Shown here in pieces: positions 35,036 to 45,499 of a stretch of DNA of 64,000 nucleotides. Origin of the DNA: Nostoc sp. LPT (GTDB taxonomy: Bacteria > Cyanobacteriota > Cyanobacteriia > Cyanobacteriales > Nostocaceae); assembly GCF_017115165.1 (NCBI RefSeq), contig NZ_JABXKF010000105.1, positions 124,001 to 188,000 on the forward strand. The letters are read 5' to 3'. The position numbers and the translations under genes are program-made. The notes beneath the pieces were generated by a model. That model had not been told where the DNA came from. It did not search any database and worked only from the letters and a program-made list of their open reading frames with translations. The first letter of the stretch is position 1. Each line of letters starts with the position of its first letter.

Positions 35036-35590
35036 ATGTCTGAAACGCAAACTTTGTTACGGAATTTTGGTCATGTATATGACAATCCTGTATTGCTGGA
35101 TCACAGTGTAACTGCTCCGGTTACAGAAGGATTTAACGTTATATTAGCTAGTTTCCAGGCACTGTACTTGCAGTACCAAAAGCATCATTTTGTAGTTGAA
35201 GGCTCAGAATTTTACTCTTTGCATGAGTTTTTTAACGAAAGCTACAACCAAGTACAAGACCACGTTCATGAAATTGGCGAACGTCTGGATGGACTGGGTG
35301 GTGTGCCAGTAGCTACCTTCAGCAAATTGGCAGAATTAACCTGTTTTGAGCAAGAATCTGAAGGCGTATATTCCTCTCGCCAAATGGTGGAAAATGACCT
35401 AGCTGCCGAACAAGCAATCATTGGTGTAATTCGTCGTCAAGCTGCTCAGGCAGAGAGTTTAGGCGATCGGGGCACACGCTATCTGTACGAAAAGATTTTG
35501 TTGAAAACTGAGGAACGTGCATATCATTTATCTCACTTCCTTGCCAAAGACAGCTTAACTTTAGGGTTTGTCCAAGCAGCTCAAAGTTAA
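35036..35590 (+). CDS. dps: Dps family ferritin-like protein
   Basis: A 184-residue Dps (DNA protection during starvation) protein that oxidises and stores iron in a dodecamer and guards against peroxide. The ferroxidase segment is visible as [20 protein letters not shown], with the expected His, Asp/Glu and second His nearby, and the helix [25 protein letters not shown] precedes the ATG by seven bases. The order dps, carB, sigma factor matches my recollection of Anabaena PCC 7120 (alr3808-alr3810). Some residues of the canonical iron site vary among cyanobacterial Dps types. Confidence 0.93.
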   Translation: MSETQTLLRNFGHVYDNPVLLDHSVTAPVTEGFNVILASFQALYLQYQKHHFVVEGSEFYSLHEFFNESYNQVQDHVHEIGERLDGLGGVPVATFSKLAELTCFEQESEGVYSSRQMVENDLAAEQAIIGVIRRQAAQAESLGDRGTRYLYEKILLKTEERAYHLSHFLAKDSLTLGFVQAAQS

Positions 35591-35662
35591 AATTATCATA
35601 ATCTAGATTTGTCTACCTAGACTGAAAGAAAAAGTTGGCAGCCCAACTGTTAAAATATTATA

Positions 35663-35705
35663 AAAAATGGCAGAGAATGGTATACCTATTTCTCTGCCAT
35701 TTTTC
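35663..35705 (+). terminator. Rho-independent terminator of dps
   Basis: AAAAATGGCAGAGAA and TTCTCTGCCATTTTT form a perfect 15-bp stem with an A-tract before and a T-tract after, 73 bp past the dps stop. Confidence 0.88.
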
Positions 35706-36112
35706 ATCTAAGTAAATATATTTCTATAATGTTTAACGTTGAAAATATTTAGCAATTAGCTAGTTAAGATAAATTTTTATCTAAGTAATTTATTTGTGTA
35801 TAAATAAGCAGACAGATAGATGCCAAAATAAATCATCATTTATCGCAAGGTTCATCAGATTAAATAATAAAGATTCGCAAAAGGTTTACAAATTTGAGGA
35901 TCATAATTAAATAAAATTAGAAATACAAAATAATCATTGGGCATTGGGCATTGGGCATTGGTTATTAATTATTCTCCCCTGCTCCCCTGCTCCCCCACTC
36001 CCCAGTCCTTCCTGTCATCAAACTTAGAAAAGTTAATAATAAAAAGCACCATAGGGGGTAAAGACCCTTAAAATGATCAGGATTTGTATTCTCGTATTCC
36101 AAGGCAACGACT
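35706..36112. other. AT-rich region with a G-rich/C-rich repeat, upstream of carB
   Basis: AT-rich and gene-free. From 35936 it holds a shortened copy of the composite repeat: GGGCATTGGGCATTGGGCAT, then TTATTAATTATTC and CTCCCCTGCTCCCCTGCTCC. The carB leader begins after 36010. Confidence 0.55.
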
Positions 36113-39100
36113 ATGCCCCGCCGTGACGACCTCCGGAAGATTCTACTGTTAGGCTCTGGCCCAATTGTGATTGGACAAGCCTGTGAGTTTGACTACTCTG
36201 GCACTCAAGCCTGCAAAGCACTCCGAGAAGAAGGCTATGAAGTGGTTTTGGTCAACTCCAACCCTGCAACGATTATGACCGACCCGGAAACGGCCGATCG
36301 CACTTACATTGAGCCGCTAACTCCAGAATTGGTCGAAAAAGTCATCGAAAAAGAACGCCCCGATGCTCTACTACCAACGATGGGAGGACAAACTGCCCTC
36401 AATCTTGCCGTTGCTTTAGCCAAAAAAGGGGTGTTGGAAAAGTACGGCGTTGAGTTAATTGGCGCTAAACTCCCAGCGATTGAAAAAGCCGAAGATCGAA
36501 AGCTGTTTGGTGAAGCAATGGCAAGGATTGGGGTAGCTGTTTGTCCCAGCGATACAGCTGAATCTTTAGAAGAAGCCAAAGCTGTTGCCCGCCAAATTGG
36601 TACTTATCCCCTAATTATTCGTCCAGCTTTTACAATGGGTGGAAGTGGCGGCGGCATTGCCTACAACCAAGAAGAATTTGAAGAAATGGCACAGGTGGGT
36701 ATAGATACTAGCCCTGTTTCGCAAATTCTCATTGACCAGTCTTTACTAGGCTGGAAAGAATATGAACTTGAAGTGATGCGTGACTTGGCAGATAACGTGG
36801 TGATTATCTGTTCCATCGAAAACCTTGACCCAATGGGCATTCACACCGGAGACTCTATTACCGTCGCTCCCGCGCAAACCCTCACTGATAAAGAATATCA
36901 AAGGCTGCGGGATATGGCAATTAAAATCATCCGCGAAATCGGTGTGGAAACTGGCGGTTCTAATATCCAGTTTGCCGTCAATCCGCTTAATGGCGATGTG
37001 GTTGTAATTGAGATGAACCCCCGCGTTTCCCGCAGTTCGGCTTTGTCTTCCAAAGCCACGGGTTTCCCGATCGCCAAAATGGCCGCAAAATTGGCTGTGG
37101 GCTACACCTTGGATGAAATTAAAAATGACATCACCAAGAAAACTCCCGCGTCCTTTGAGCCGACAATTGACTATGTAGTGACAAAAATCCCCCGCTTCGC
37201 CTTTGAAAAGTTCCCCGGCTCCGATCCAGTGCTGACAACCCAAATGAAATCTGTTGGGGAAGCAATGGCAATTGGGCGGACGTTCAATGAATCCTTCCAA
37301 AAGGCACTGCGATCGCTTGAAACCGGACGCGCTGGTTGGGGTTGCGATCGAGCCGAAAAATTACCTAGTGGCGAACAAATTCGCGCCCAACTGCGCACAC
37401 CTAACCCTGATCGCATTTTCTCTGTGCGCCATGCCTTGCAACTAGGGATTAGTGGTGAGGAAATCTACGAACTGACTGGTATTGACCCGTGGTTCCTAGA
37501 TAAATTTCAGCAACTGCTAGATGTCGAGAAATTTCTCAAGCGAACACCTTTACAGCAATTGACAAAAGAGCAATTTTATGAAGTGAAGCGGGACGGATAT
37601 AGCGATCGCCAGATTGCTTACGCCACCAAAACCACCGAAGATGAAGTTCGCGCCTACCGCAAACAACTAGGAATCATCCCAGTTTACAAAACCGTAGATA
37701 CCTGCGCCGCTGAGTTTGAAGCCTTTACCCCCTACTACTATTCTACCTACGAAGAAGAAACAGAGGTTTTGCCAGCAACTAAGCCAAAAGTATTAATTTT
37801 GGGTGGTGGCCCCAACCGCATTGGACAGGGAATTGAGTTTGATTACTGTTGTTGTCACGCCGCTTATGCCTTGAAGAATGCGGGGTATGAGACAATTATG
37901 GTCAACTCCAACCCAGAGACAGTTTCGACAGACTACGATACCAGCGATCGCCTTTACTTTGAGCCGTTAACAAAAGAAGATGTCCTTAATATTATCGAAA
38001 CTGAAAATCCAGTTGGGGTGATAATCCAGTTTGGCGGGCAAACACCGCTAAAGCTGGCTCTCCCATTACAAGAATTTCTCAGCAATGATACTTCACAACT
38101 CCTCACTAAAATTTGGGGTACATCGCCAGATTCCATCGACATGGCAGAAAACCGGGAGCGGTTTGAAAAGATTCTCCAGCAGTTGAATATTTCCCAACCG
38201 CCTAATGGTATTGCCCGGAGTTATGAAGATGCGTTGATTGTCGCTAAACGTATTGGCTATCCGGTGGTGGTGCGTCCTAGCTATGTGTTGGGGGGACGGG
38301 CGATGGAAATTGTTTATTCCGATGCTGAGTTGGAACGCTACATGACCTTTGCAGTACTAGTGGAACCAGAACATCCGATTTTGATTGATAAGTTTTTGGA
38401 AAATGCGATTGAAGTTGATGTTGATGCGATCGCCGATCATACAGGACGGGTAGTGATTGGTGGTATTATGGAACACATCGAAAATGCAGGTATTCACTCA
38501 GGAGATTCCGCTTGTTCCTTACCTTCCATTTCCCTATCCCCAGCAGTTCTCAATCAGATTCGCACTTGGACGATACAGCTAGCACAAGCATTGTCAGTCG
38601 TAGGATTGATGAATATTCAGTTTGCTGTTGTCGGCGCAAGTAACTATTCTCCCCAAGTTTACATTCTAGAAGCTAATCCTCGCGCTTCCCGCACAGTGCC
38701 CTTTGTATCTAAAGCAACAGGCATACAATTAGCAAAACTAGCATCCTTAATTATGTCAGGGAAAACCTTAGAGGAGCTACATTTTACAGAGGAAGTCATT
38801 CCCACACATATTGCTGTAAAAGAAGCAGTATTACCCTTTAATAAATTCCCAGGAACTGATACAATATTGGGTCCAGAAATGAGATCCACTGGTGAGGTGA
38901 TGGGGATTGACAGCGACTTTGGCCGTGCCTTTGCCAAAGCGGAAATGGGTGCTGGGGAGCGTTTACCGTTAACGGGAACTGTATTTGTATCAATGAGCGA
39001 TCGCGATAAAGCTGCTGCAAGTGGTGTGGTGAAGGAATTTATCGATTTGGGCTTTACAGTGATGGCTACTCTTGGTACACGGCGAGTTCTTCTCGAACAA

Positions 39101-39379
39101 GGGTTAAATATTGAATTAGTGTTAAAACTCCATGAAGGTCGTCCCCACGTCCTAGATGCAATCAAAAACCAGAAAATCCAACTTATTATCAACACACCAT
39201 CAGGGGAAGAAGCCCAGACTGATGCTAGGTTAATCCGCCGCACAGCCTTAGCTTACAAAATTCCCATCATTACTACCATCGCCGGTGCAAAAGCTACCGT
39301 CGCCGCTATCCGTTCCTTACAAAATACCACTTTGGATGTAAAAACTATCCAAGAGTACTGCCCGATCGCTAGGGAGTAG
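36113..39379 (+). CDS. carB: Carbamoyl-phosphate synthase large subunit
   Basis: CarB makes carbamoyl phosphate from bicarbonate, ammonia from glutamine (via CarA) and two ATP, feeding arginine and pyrimidine synthesis. The 1088-residue length is standard. Two homologous ATP-grasp halves begin [20 protein letters not shown] and [20 protein letters not shown]. The C-terminal MGS-like allosteric domain includes [17 protein letters not shown]. carA is not in the window, as usual for cyanobacteria. Arginine made here is a precursor of cyanophycin, the polymer handled by cphA and cphB. Confidence 0.97.
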   Translation: MPRRDDLRKILLLGSGPIVIGQACEFDYSGTQACKALREEGYEVVLVNSNPATIMTDPETADRTYIEPLTPELVEKVIEKERPDALLPTMGGQTALNLAVALAKKGVLEKYGVELIGAKLPAIEKAEDRKLFGEAMARIGVAVCPSDTAESLEEAKAVARQIGTYPLIIRPAFTMGGSGGGIAYNQEEFEEMAQVGIDTSPVSQILIDQSLLGWKEYELEVMRDLADNVVIICSIENLDPMGIHTGDSITVAPAQTLTDKEYQRLRDMAIKIIREIGVETGGSNIQFAVNPLNGDVVVIEMNPRVSRSSALSSKATGFPIAKMAAKLAVGYTLDEIKNDITKKTPASFEPTIDYVVTKIPRFAFEKFPGSDPVLTTQMKSVGEAMAIGRTFNESFQKALRSLETGRAGWGCDRAEKLPSGEQIRAQLRTPNPDRIFSVRHALQLGISGEEIYELTGIDPWFLDKFQQLLDVEKFLKRTPLQQLTKEQFYEVKRDGYSDRQIAYATKTTEDEVRAYRKQLGIIPVYKTVDTCAAEFEAFTPYYYSTYEEETEVLPATKPKVLILGGGPNRIGQGIEFDYCCCHAAYALKNAGYETIMVNSNPETVSTDYDTSDRLYFEPLTKEDVLNIIETENPVGVIIQFGGQTPLKLALPLQEFLSNDTSQLLTKIWGTSPDSIDMAENRERFEKILQQLNISQPPNGIARSYEDALIVAKRIGYPVVVRPSYVLGGRAMEIVYSDAELERYMTFAVLVEPEHPILIDKFLENAIEVDVDAIADHTGRVVIGGIMEHIENAGIHSGDSACSLPSISLSPAVLNQIRTWTIQLAQALSVVGLMNIQFAVVGASNYSPQVYILEANPRASRTVPFVSKATGIQLAKLASLIMSGKTLEELHFTEEVIPTHIAVKEAVLPFNKFPGTDTILGPEMRSTGEVMGIDSDFGRAFAKAEMGAGERLPLTGTVFVSMSDRDKAAASGVVKEFIDLGFTVMATLGTRRVLLEQGLNIELVLKLHEGRPHVLDAIKNQKIQLIINTPSGEEAQTDARLIRRTALAYKIPIITTIAGAKATVAAIRSLQNTTLDVKTIQEYCPIARE

Positions 39380-39384
39380 AGAGT

Positions 39385-39510
39385 AGGGAAGCAGAGGAGC
39401 AGGGGAGCAGGGGGAGCAGGGGGAGATGAGGGGGAATTATTGAATAAATCTCTCCCTTATCTCCCCCCTCTTCCTTGTCTACCTTGTCTCTTGTCAATGC
39501 CCAATCCCCA
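39385..39510. repeat. Composite G-rich/C-rich intergenic repeat (after carB, inverted)
   Basis: In reverse order compared with the 47.9-kb copy: GGAGCAGGGGAGCAGGGGGA, GATGAGGGGGAATTATTGAA, TAAATCTCTCCCTTATCTCCCC, then CTTGTCTACCTTGTCTCTTG and CAATGCCCAATCCCC. The central arms form a long imperfect hairpin directly after the carB stop and could terminate it. Confidence 0.78.
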
Positions 39511-39936
39511 GAAAAAATTAAACAATTGTTAGAAGAGAATGAATATAGTTCTCATTGAGATACTTTAACAAATATGAGGAAAATTATTTGAACCAGATAA
39601 TTTCTTAAATAGACTTTTAGTCAGCCTTAAGATAGAGGGCAACGTTGGATGAACTGGAAAAACCAGGAAATTTCATGTCGCTATCTAGCCAAAATCTTCT
39701 CATAAATGTTACAATTATTAATAGGACTTCCATAAAAATGTTTAAAAAGCAACCTTTTATCTAACTGTAGACACTTGTGAAAAATAGAAAATAACTGTAG
39801 TTTTAGCAGTTAAGAAGCCTAAATTTGATTATTATGAGCAGCCGAGTTTCTCAGGCGCGTAAATTGCAAACCATAGCATAGGTTCCCAGTCTGACTGGGT
39901 AGCACCCTAATAAATAAAGAAAGCATCTATCCCTTA
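39511..39936. other. Intergenic region upstream of the sigma factor
   Basis: About 425 bp, AT-rich, with no open frame of note. It probably holds the sigma factor promoter, but no box is clear enough to name. Confidence 0.5.
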
Positions 39937-40935
39937 ATGACCCTACCGCCAACCCCATCATTACCAAAGAGTAGCGCCATGAAGACCGCTCAGACAGCCA
40001 CAGACCTCGTGCGGACTTACCTGCGTGAGATTGGCCGTGTGCCACTCTTAACCCACGAGGAAGAGATTTTCTATGGTAAGCAGGTGCAACGTTCCTGCGC
40101 TTTGCACGAATCAAGGGAATCTCTTGCCACCCAGCTAGGTCATCAACCGACTCTAGAAGAGTGGGCCAAAGCAACAAACCTAGAACCAGCAGAGTTGAAC
40201 GAAGCGATCGCAGATGGTGAAATTGCCAAGCGCAAGATGGTAGAAGCCAATTTGCGGCTGGTAGTCTCCGTTGCCAAAAAATACATTAAGCGCAACGTCG
40301 ATTTACTGGACTTGATCCAAGAAGGTAGTATTGGTATGCAACGGGGCGTAGAAAAGTTTGACCCCACCAAAGGATACAGATTTTCTACTTATGCCTATTG
40401 GTGGATTCGGCAAGCGATTACTCGTGCTATAGCCGAAAAAGCTCGTACCATTCGGCTGCCGATCCATATCACTGAAAAATTAAATAAGATTAAAAAGGCA
40501 CAGCGCCAATTGTCTCAAAAGTTGGGACGCGCTCCTACGGCTGGGGAGCTAGCTCAAGAATTAGAATTGACGCCCAAACAAGTACGAGAGTATTTAGAAA
40601 AGGCGCGTTTGCCTCTTTCTTTGGATTTGCGGCTGGGTGATAACTACGACACCGAACTCGGAGAAATGCTGGAAGATCCAGGAGCTTCTCCCGAAGAGTT
40701 TGTTATGCAATCTTCCCTATCTTATGACTTAGATCGCTTAATGGGCGATCTCACGCCACAACAGAGGGAAGTAATCACACTGCGCTTTGGCTTAACTGAT
40801 GGGCAAGCCCTGACTCTAGCTAGAATTGGTGAAATACTGAACATCAGCCGAGAACGAGTCCGACAAATTGAACGGGAAGCCTTAAGCAAACTTCGTAAGT
40901 CCAAAGCCAATATGGATGAATATTTGGCAAGTTAG
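39937..40935 (+). CDS. sigD: Group 2 sigma-70 factor, SigD type
   Basis: A 332-residue non-essential sigma factor of RNA polymerase. Region 1.2 begins [22 protein letters not shown]. Region 2 has the RpoD box [20 protein letters not shown] and [17 protein letters not shown]; region 4 ends with the helix-turn-helix [21 protein letters not shown]. The subgroup is inferred from position after dps and carB (alr3810, sigD, in Anabaena as I recall) and not from a tree. ATG 39937 is given; an ATG at 39979 (MKTAQTATD) is also possible. Group 2 factors respond to light, redox and nutrient stress. Confidence 0.88.
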   Translation: MTLPPTPSLPKSSAMKTAQTATDLVRTYLREIGRVPLLTHEEEIFYGKQVQRSCALHESRESLATQLGHQPTLEEWAKATNLEPAELNEAIADGEIAKRKMVEANLRLVVSVAKKYIKRNVDLLDLIQEGSIGMQRGVEKFDPTKGYRFSTYAYWWIRQAITRAIAEKARTIRLPIHITEKLNKIKKAQRQLSQKLGRAPTAGELAQELELTPKQVREYLEKARLPLSLDLRLGDNYDTELGEMLEDPGASPEEFVMQSSLSYDLDRLMGDLTPQQREVITLRFGLTDGQALTLARIGEILNISRERVRQIEREALSKLRKSKANMDEYLAS

Positions 40936-40937
40936 GA

Positions 40938-40985
40938 GTAAGGAGTGATGAGTTTTTAATTAACTCCCCACTCCTTACCTATTTA
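40938..40985 (+). terminator. Hairpin after the sigma factor gene
   Basis: GTAAGGAGT (40938-40946) and ACTCCTTAC (40970-40978) pair around a loop containing GTTTTTAATTAAC. No long T-run, so termination strength is uncertain. Confidence 0.6.
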
Positions 40986-41157
40986 TTGGGGTGAGAAAAT
41001 ACGCTGACTTTGGTACGGTTACACCTACTTCCATTCTTACGCTAGGCTGTTACATTAGTTGACAGGAAGACAAAATAACTAAGTCAAATCCAAAACGGAC
41101 ATTTAATATTCAAATCACAAGCACCGCAGCTAATAGTGGTAGTTAAGGAGCTAAAAA

Positions 41158-41502
41158 ATGAGTAACTCATCCAATCGTGTCTCAGAATTTTTTAATAGCG
41201 AATCAGAAACTAACGATTTATTATGGCAGTACGTTAAATCCTTGAGTCCAGAAACAGTTACCCAGCTATCCAAACCCGCGTCTGCCGAAGTCTTTCAAGT
41301 GATGGAACGGAATATTACAGGACTATTAGGTAATCTACCTTCAGAACACTTTGGTGTTACTGTAACCACAAATCGGGAAAATCTAGGTAGGCTTCTTGCT
41401 TCTGCGATGATTAGTGGTTATTTCTTGCGTAACGCTGAACAGAGAATGAATTTTGAAATGGTTTTACAAGGATCTGAAACTGACAACAGCGAAATTGACT
41501 AG
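41158..41502 (+). CDS. DUF760 family protein
   Basis: A 114-residue protein with LLWQYVKSLSPETVTQLSKP, VMERNITGLLGNLPSEHF and LGRLLASAMISGYFLRNAEQ, which fits the DUF760 family shared by cyanobacteria and plastids. The function is unknown, though plant members have been linked to protein turnover in plastids. AAGGAG lies ahead of the ATG at 41158. Confidence 0.85.
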   Translation: MSNSSNRVSEFFNSESETNDLLWQYVKSLSPETVTQLSKPASAEVFQVMERNITGLLGNLPSEHFGVTVTTNRENLGRLLASAMISGYFLRNAEQRMNFEMVLQGSETDNSEID

Positions 41503-42072
41503 AAATGTAAAATTTGGAAAATTCAATCAATATTGTTAGGCTGATAACTAGTCATAGTTACAGCGATACGAATTTTAAATAAGTCTCTGCGAAATCTTTG
41601 CCGCTAATTCCCGATTATACATCAGCTAAGTTTTTTAAAATATCCAAAATAGTGACGAATTCAGGTTGAAATTTCAACGCATAGGCGCTTTGCCTTCCCG
41701 CAGGGTAGGAACGCTGAGGTTGGCGCAGAGGTACGCGGAGTCTTTGATTTCGCTTCTCTGTGAACTCTTGTAATTTTTTGATTAATTGAGTCAATTATAT
41801 GATGTCTGGCTAGTTGGAATTCCTGTAACCTATGCAGAAAGCATAAAAATTCCTCCCCTCTAACCCTCTGCGGTTTTAATAATAAGTTTTTAACCGAACA
41901 CGATATTAAAAGCATATTTATAAATGATTAATGCACATTTGTGGATAAACGAACAGTGGTAGATGACCTTTGCAATAAATCTAAACTCGGCAGAGCTACA
42001 ACTAATCTGCCGAGTTTTGTTATTAGTCAAAAATAAAAATTCAGGAATTGTTCCTCTACTCCCCATTCAACT
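41503..42072. other. Gene-free region with a terminator hairpin and repeat remnants
   Basis: About 570 bp without a gene. GC-rich fragments at 41680-41745 (AGGCGCTTTGCCTTCCCGCA; GGCGCAGAGGTACGCGGAG) are pieces of dispersed repeats. AAACTCGGCAGA (41983-41994) and TCTGCCGAGTTTT (42006-42018) form a good terminator, yet no gene ends close to it, which hints at a short untranslated transcript upstream. Confidence 0.55.
41983..42019 (+). terminator. Orphan rho-independent terminator
   Basis: Perfect stem AACTCGGCAGA/TCTGCCGAGTT, an 11-base loop and a T-tract. The nearest plus-strand gene end is 480 bp upstream. Confidence 0.7.
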
Positions 42073-42513
42073 ATGAGTGAAACCAGTTCTTTCCCACCCC
42101 ATAAAATCATTGGTGTTGCAGTAATTTGGAATGACCAAAAGCAAATTTTAATTGACCGTCGTCGTCCACAAGGAGCGATGGGTGGTTTGTGGGAATTTCC
42201 TGGTGGTAAAATAGAGCCTGGTGAAACTATCCAAGAATGTATCCAACGAGAAATTTCCGAAGAACTGGGAATAGTAATTGAAGTGGGAGAGCATCTGATT
42301 ACTATTGACAACAGCTATACAAACTTGCGTGTTACTCTCACAGTACATCACTGCCGCCATCTTACAGGTGTCCCCCAACCTTTAGAATCCGATGAAATTC
42401 GCTGGGTAACTTTAGAAGAACTGGAGCAGTTTACTTTTCCGAAAGCAAATATTCAAATTATTACTGCATTAAAAGGCAGTGGGGAAGCAGGGGAGCAGAG
42501 AGTGGGGAGATGA
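42073..42513 (+). CDS. mutT: 8-oxo-dGTP diphosphatase MutT
   Basis: A NUDIX hydrolase that removes oxidised dGTP from the nucleotide pool. The Nudix box is readable in GGKIEPGETIQECIQREISEELG (about residues 43-65), followed by HHCRHLTGVPQPLESDEIRW, a MutT-type C-terminus. Its length of 146 exceeds typical MutT because the last residues (GSGEAGEQRVGR) are encoded by a G-rich intergenic repeat containing the stop codon. Confidence 0.9.
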   Translation: MSETSSFPPHKIIGVAVIWNDQKQILIDRRRPQGAMGGLWEFPGGKIEPGETIQECIQREISEELGIVIEVGEHLITIDNSYTNLRVTLTVHHCRHLTGVPQPLESDEIRWVTLEELEQFTFPKANIQIITALKGSGEAGEQRVGR

Positions 42514-42680
42514 GGGAGATGAGGGAGATAGGGGGACAAGGGGACAAAAGGACAAGGGGGTAAATAAAACTCCTAACTCTTAACTCTTAACTCCTAACTC
42601 AGCACGGGCTAAACGCCCCGCTTCCGCTAACAGCACTCAGCACTCCTAATGACCAATGAACCAATGACCAATGACTAATC
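42480..42680. repeat. G-rich repeat and short tandem repeats after mutT
   Basis: GGGGAAGCAGGGGAGCAGAG and repeated GATGAGGGA units are followed by CTCCTAACTCTTAACTCTTA and AATGACCAATGAACCAATGA heptamer-like runs. All are non-coding apart from the mutT tail. Confidence 0.75.
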
Positions 42681-42768
42681 CCGTAACAATCTATTAATTG
42701 CATCAGGTTGAGTCCCGCAATTTTCTACAATAGGCGCAGGGACTTTGATTTAAGGTGTCAGCAAATAA

Positions 42769-43233
42769 ATGCCTAAAACCGTTGCCGATGTGATGAGCCG
42801 CGATCCTATTGTTGTCCGGGAGGAAACTCCACTCAAGGAAGCTATCCAAATTCTCGCAGAACGCCATATCAGCGGGCTACCTGTTGTGGATGATCTTGGT
42901 AAATTGGTGGGCATTATCTCGGAAACCGATTTGATGTGGCAAGAAACTGGTGTTACTCCACCTGCGTACATTATGTTTCTTGATAGTGTTATCTATTTAA
43001 AAAATCCTGCTACGTATGACCGTGATTTGCACAAGGCTCTAGGGCAAACCGTCGGGGAGGTGATGAGTAAAAACCCGATCGCTATTTCCCCTGATAAAAC
43101 TTTAAAAGAAGCAGCTACAATCATGCACGATCGCAGCGTTCACCGCTTGCCAGTACTTGATAGTACAGATCAAGTAATTGGTATTCTTACTCGTGGTGAT
43201 ATTATTCGGGCAATGGCTGCTAGTCAAGATTAG
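42769..43233 (+). CDS. Tandem CBS domain protein
   Basis: A 154-residue protein made of two CBS domains: VADVMSRDPIVVREETPLKE to GIISETDLMW, and VGEVMSKNPIAISPDKTLKE to GILTRGDIIRAM. Such stand-alone pairs bind adenine nucleotides and sense energy state. No catalytic domain is attached. It lies 100 bp before the nblB-like gene on the same strand. Confidence 0.92.
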   Translation: MPKTVADVMSRDPIVVREETPLKEAIQILAERHISGLPVVDDLGKLVGIISETDLMWQETGVTPPAYIMFLDSVIYLKNPATYDRDLHKALGQTVGEVMSKNPIAISPDKTLKEAATIMHDRSVHRLPVLDSTDQVIGILTRGDIIRAMAASQD

Positions 43234-43246
43234 TCAGCTGTCATTA

Positions 43247-43270
43247 GTCATGAGTCATGAGTCATGAGTT
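43247..43270. repeat. TCATGAGT short tandem repeats
   Basis: Three direct copies of an 8-bp unit (AGTCATGAGTCATGAGTCAT) between the CBS gene and the nblB-like gene. STRR-type; no function seen. Confidence 0.75.
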
Positions 43271-43332
43271 CTTGATACTTAACTGTTGACTTTTGACTCT
43301 TTTTTATACATTTGAAAATCAAGGATAACTAA

Positions 43333-43998
43333 ATGAGTATTACTCCGGAGTCTGTTAAGCAATTGCTCAGTTCTGAGGATTTAGGCGATCGCTTACGTGC
43401 AGTAAATCAAATCCGCGAACTGGAACCTGCGGTTGGCTTTGAATTAATTCAAAGTGCGATTGGCGATCGCAATTCTCGTGTCCGCTACACAGCAGTGAGT
43501 CAAATGGATACACTCGGAACCCAAGATTTACAATTATCCTTAGATATCTTGCGCGATCGCTTGCTTCATGACTCCGAAGTAGATGTACAAGCAGCAGCAG
43601 CAGACTGTTTGGGCGCTCTGAAGTTACGTGAAGCTTTTGAAGATTTACAGCAGCTTTATCATACAACCGATGAATGGCTAATACAATTCAGTATTATTGC
43701 TACATTAGGAGAGTTGGGCGATCCACGAGCTTTTGAACTACTAAAAGAGGCACTTTCATCAGAAAACGAATTAGTCCAAACTGCTGCTATTAGTTCTTTG
43801 GGTGACTTGGGAGATGTACAAGCTGTTCCTCTCTTGGCTCCCTATGCTACCAACCCAGATTGGCAAATTCGTTACAGACTTGTACAAGCCTTAGCTCGTT
43901 TGAGTAATCCAGAAGCCAAATCTATATTAGAAACTCTGGCTAATGATGAAGTAGATGCGATCGCAAGCGAAGCCAAAAATTCTTTGCAGTCAGTCTGA
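43333..43998 (+). CDS. nblB: HEAT-repeat protein, NblB-like (phycobilisome degradation)
   Basis: A 221-residue protein of HEAT/PBS-lyase repeats (IGDRNSRVRYTAVSQMDTLG, WLIQFSIIATLGELGDPRAF, ENELVQTAAISSLGDLGDV). NblB resembles phycobilin lyases and is needed for phycobilisome breakdown under nutrient stress, removing bilins from phycocyanin. Length and position close to the sigma factor and CBS genes fit NblB, but other HEAT lyase-like proteins look alike. Confidence 0.78.
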   Translation: MSITPESVKQLLSSEDLGDRLRAVNQIRELEPAVGFELIQSAIGDRNSRVRYTAVSQMDTLGTQDLQLSLDILRDRLLHDSEVDVQAAAADCLGALKLREAFEDLQQLYHTTDEWLIQFSIIATLGELGDPRAFELLKEALSSENELVQTAAISSLGDLGDVQAVPLLAPYATNPDWQIRYRLVQALARLSNPEAKSILETLANDEVDAIASEAKNSLQSV

Positions 43999-44179
43999 GT
44001 TCGTCTTTCTAGGAATAGTTAACCTGACTTTTCCATAGAATTACCGAAACTGGAAAAGTCGTTTTCAATAAAGTTTTTCTTGGAAATAATTAAAGGTTCG
44101 CAGTAATCGCTAAATTACTACGAACCAAAACCTATAACACTTCATTGAAAACCGATGTAATTGGATAGATTTTGTACAG

Positions 44180-44216
44180 GGTGGTAGTCTTTACAATTGT
44201 TCTACCACCTTTTTTC
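44180..44216 (+). terminator. Terminator between nblB-like and PEP-CTERM genes
   Basis: GGTGGTAG (44180-44187) and CTACCACC (44202-44209) with a following T-tract. It can end transcription from the plus strand, and its stem may also serve the convergent gene. Confidence 0.8.
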
Positions 44217-44245
44217 TCAGCAATTTATCTGCTGGATATTTTTCA

Positions 44246-44944
44246 TTAATTAGCCAGACTTTTGCGACGGCGAGACATAGCCATGACTGCACCTACTGCA
44301 CCTAAGCCTAGTATTGTTGTTGGCTCAGGAACGGATTGTGAGATAGCATCTATTTGAAATATATACTGACCAGGATTATTACCTTGCTTTAGAGTAGTAA
44401 CTGATCCCTCGCCTACGGCATTTGTACCATCATAGAATGTTCCAAAGATTTTAAATGCATCTAAGCTAGTAGTATATATGTTGTTTGTACTCTTTGTATT
44501 TTTCCTAGTAATGTCCTCTATAGTGGTTGCCTTAAACTTTATCCCATTATCAAAACTAAGGAATGGGTCAACTATTGAACTCACACGAACTTTGTAATCT
44601 GCTGATACCGTTGTAGAGGTAGGTGTAGATTTGGAGCTTGTGGAGCCTGGAATTAGATCTAACATTAAGCTGTAAGGGTCGTTGTTCCCTACTGTAACTT
44701 TCTGTACACCAGTAAATATACCACTAGCAGATAATATATTTGCTGGATTATCAAATTGGGCTACTTCAATGTTTGGAGTATTTTGTTTTGTATTTTGAAG
44801 AGTCAAATTTCCCGAGAAAGAAACACTACTAAGAAAAGCCGCTTGAGCAGAACCAGCAGAGGCAAACATCCCAGCAGTAGCCAAGGGGATTGCAAAAGTA
44901 GCAGCTAGAGTCGCGTTTACTAATTTAGATTTTAAACTAATCAT
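44246..44944 (-). CDS. PEP-CTERM sorting domain protein
   Basis: A 232-residue exported protein. A signal peptide is clear (LVNATLAATFAIPLATAGMF, cleavage probably after SAQAA). The C-terminus carries the PEP-CTERM signal: VPEPTTILGLGAVGAVM, a membrane helix and the basic tail SRRRKS. The middle is beta-rich, with low complexity around SSKSTPTSTTVSADY. PEP-CTERM proteins are handled by an exosortase and often linked to exopolysaccharide. The passenger domain is not recognised. Confidence 0.9.
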   Translation of the reverse strand: MISLKSKLVNATLAATFAIPLATAGMFASAGSAQAAFLSSVSFSGNLTLQNTKQNTPNIEVAQFDNPANILSASGIFTGVQKVTVGNNDPYSLMLDLIPGSTSSKSTPTSTTVSADYKVRVSSIVDPFLSFDNGIKFKATTIEDITRKNTKSTNNIYTTSLDAFKIFGTFYDGTNAVGEGSVTTLKQGNNPGQYIFQIDAISQSVPEPTTILGLGAVGAVMAMSRRRKSLAN

Positions 44945-45499
44945 GAGCGTTTGAGAGTCCTAATAATAACTTGGAGTAGAGAAATTGATTACTTGACCTT
45001 TACTATCAGTAATCTATTTAAAATACTGTCAGTGAAAGCGAAACTTGCGTGATGTATTTCTTATCTCCATAAAATCACATAGACTTAGAACCTGCAATAT
45101 TTACTGAGTGGTCTTCATCACATCTTCAACTAATAAATAGTCTTCATAAAATTTTCATTTCTTACATATCTGCGCTTCGTATATCTCTTAATCTCTAGGG
45201 TTTAAATTATTGGCAATCGCTTTGACTTTAAGAAAAAATATTTACGTAATTTTTATAAAAAAGTATTTTTTTATACTTTTAATTCACTAAACCATATTTT
45301 AGATAAATGGAATATGAAGTGTATCTATAATCTTTCTAGTTACTAATTTTAGTGAAACGGTTCCTCTCATAGAATAAATGGGAGGAACCGCTGTATTTGT
45401 TTACTATGGATAGTCTTTGCGATCAAATTGAATGTTTGTAATAAATGGCTAGTTGCTAGCTATTACCGCTGTTCTCAAATCTGTCAGATTTTTCAAATG
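44945..45499. other. AT-rich intergenic region with one hairpin
   Basis: About 555 bp without a gene. CGGTTCCTCTCAT (45358-45370) and ATGGGAGGAACCG (45378-45390) form a strong stem with one G-T pair, 110 bp beyond the 3' end of the DUF456 gene, probably its terminator. The remaining DNA is very AT-rich and holds the PEP-CTERM promoter. Confidence 0.6.

Noticed and set aside
39851-40177. 108-codon minus-strand frame over the sigma factor start
   Set aside because: Antisense to a clear sigma factor, no homology.
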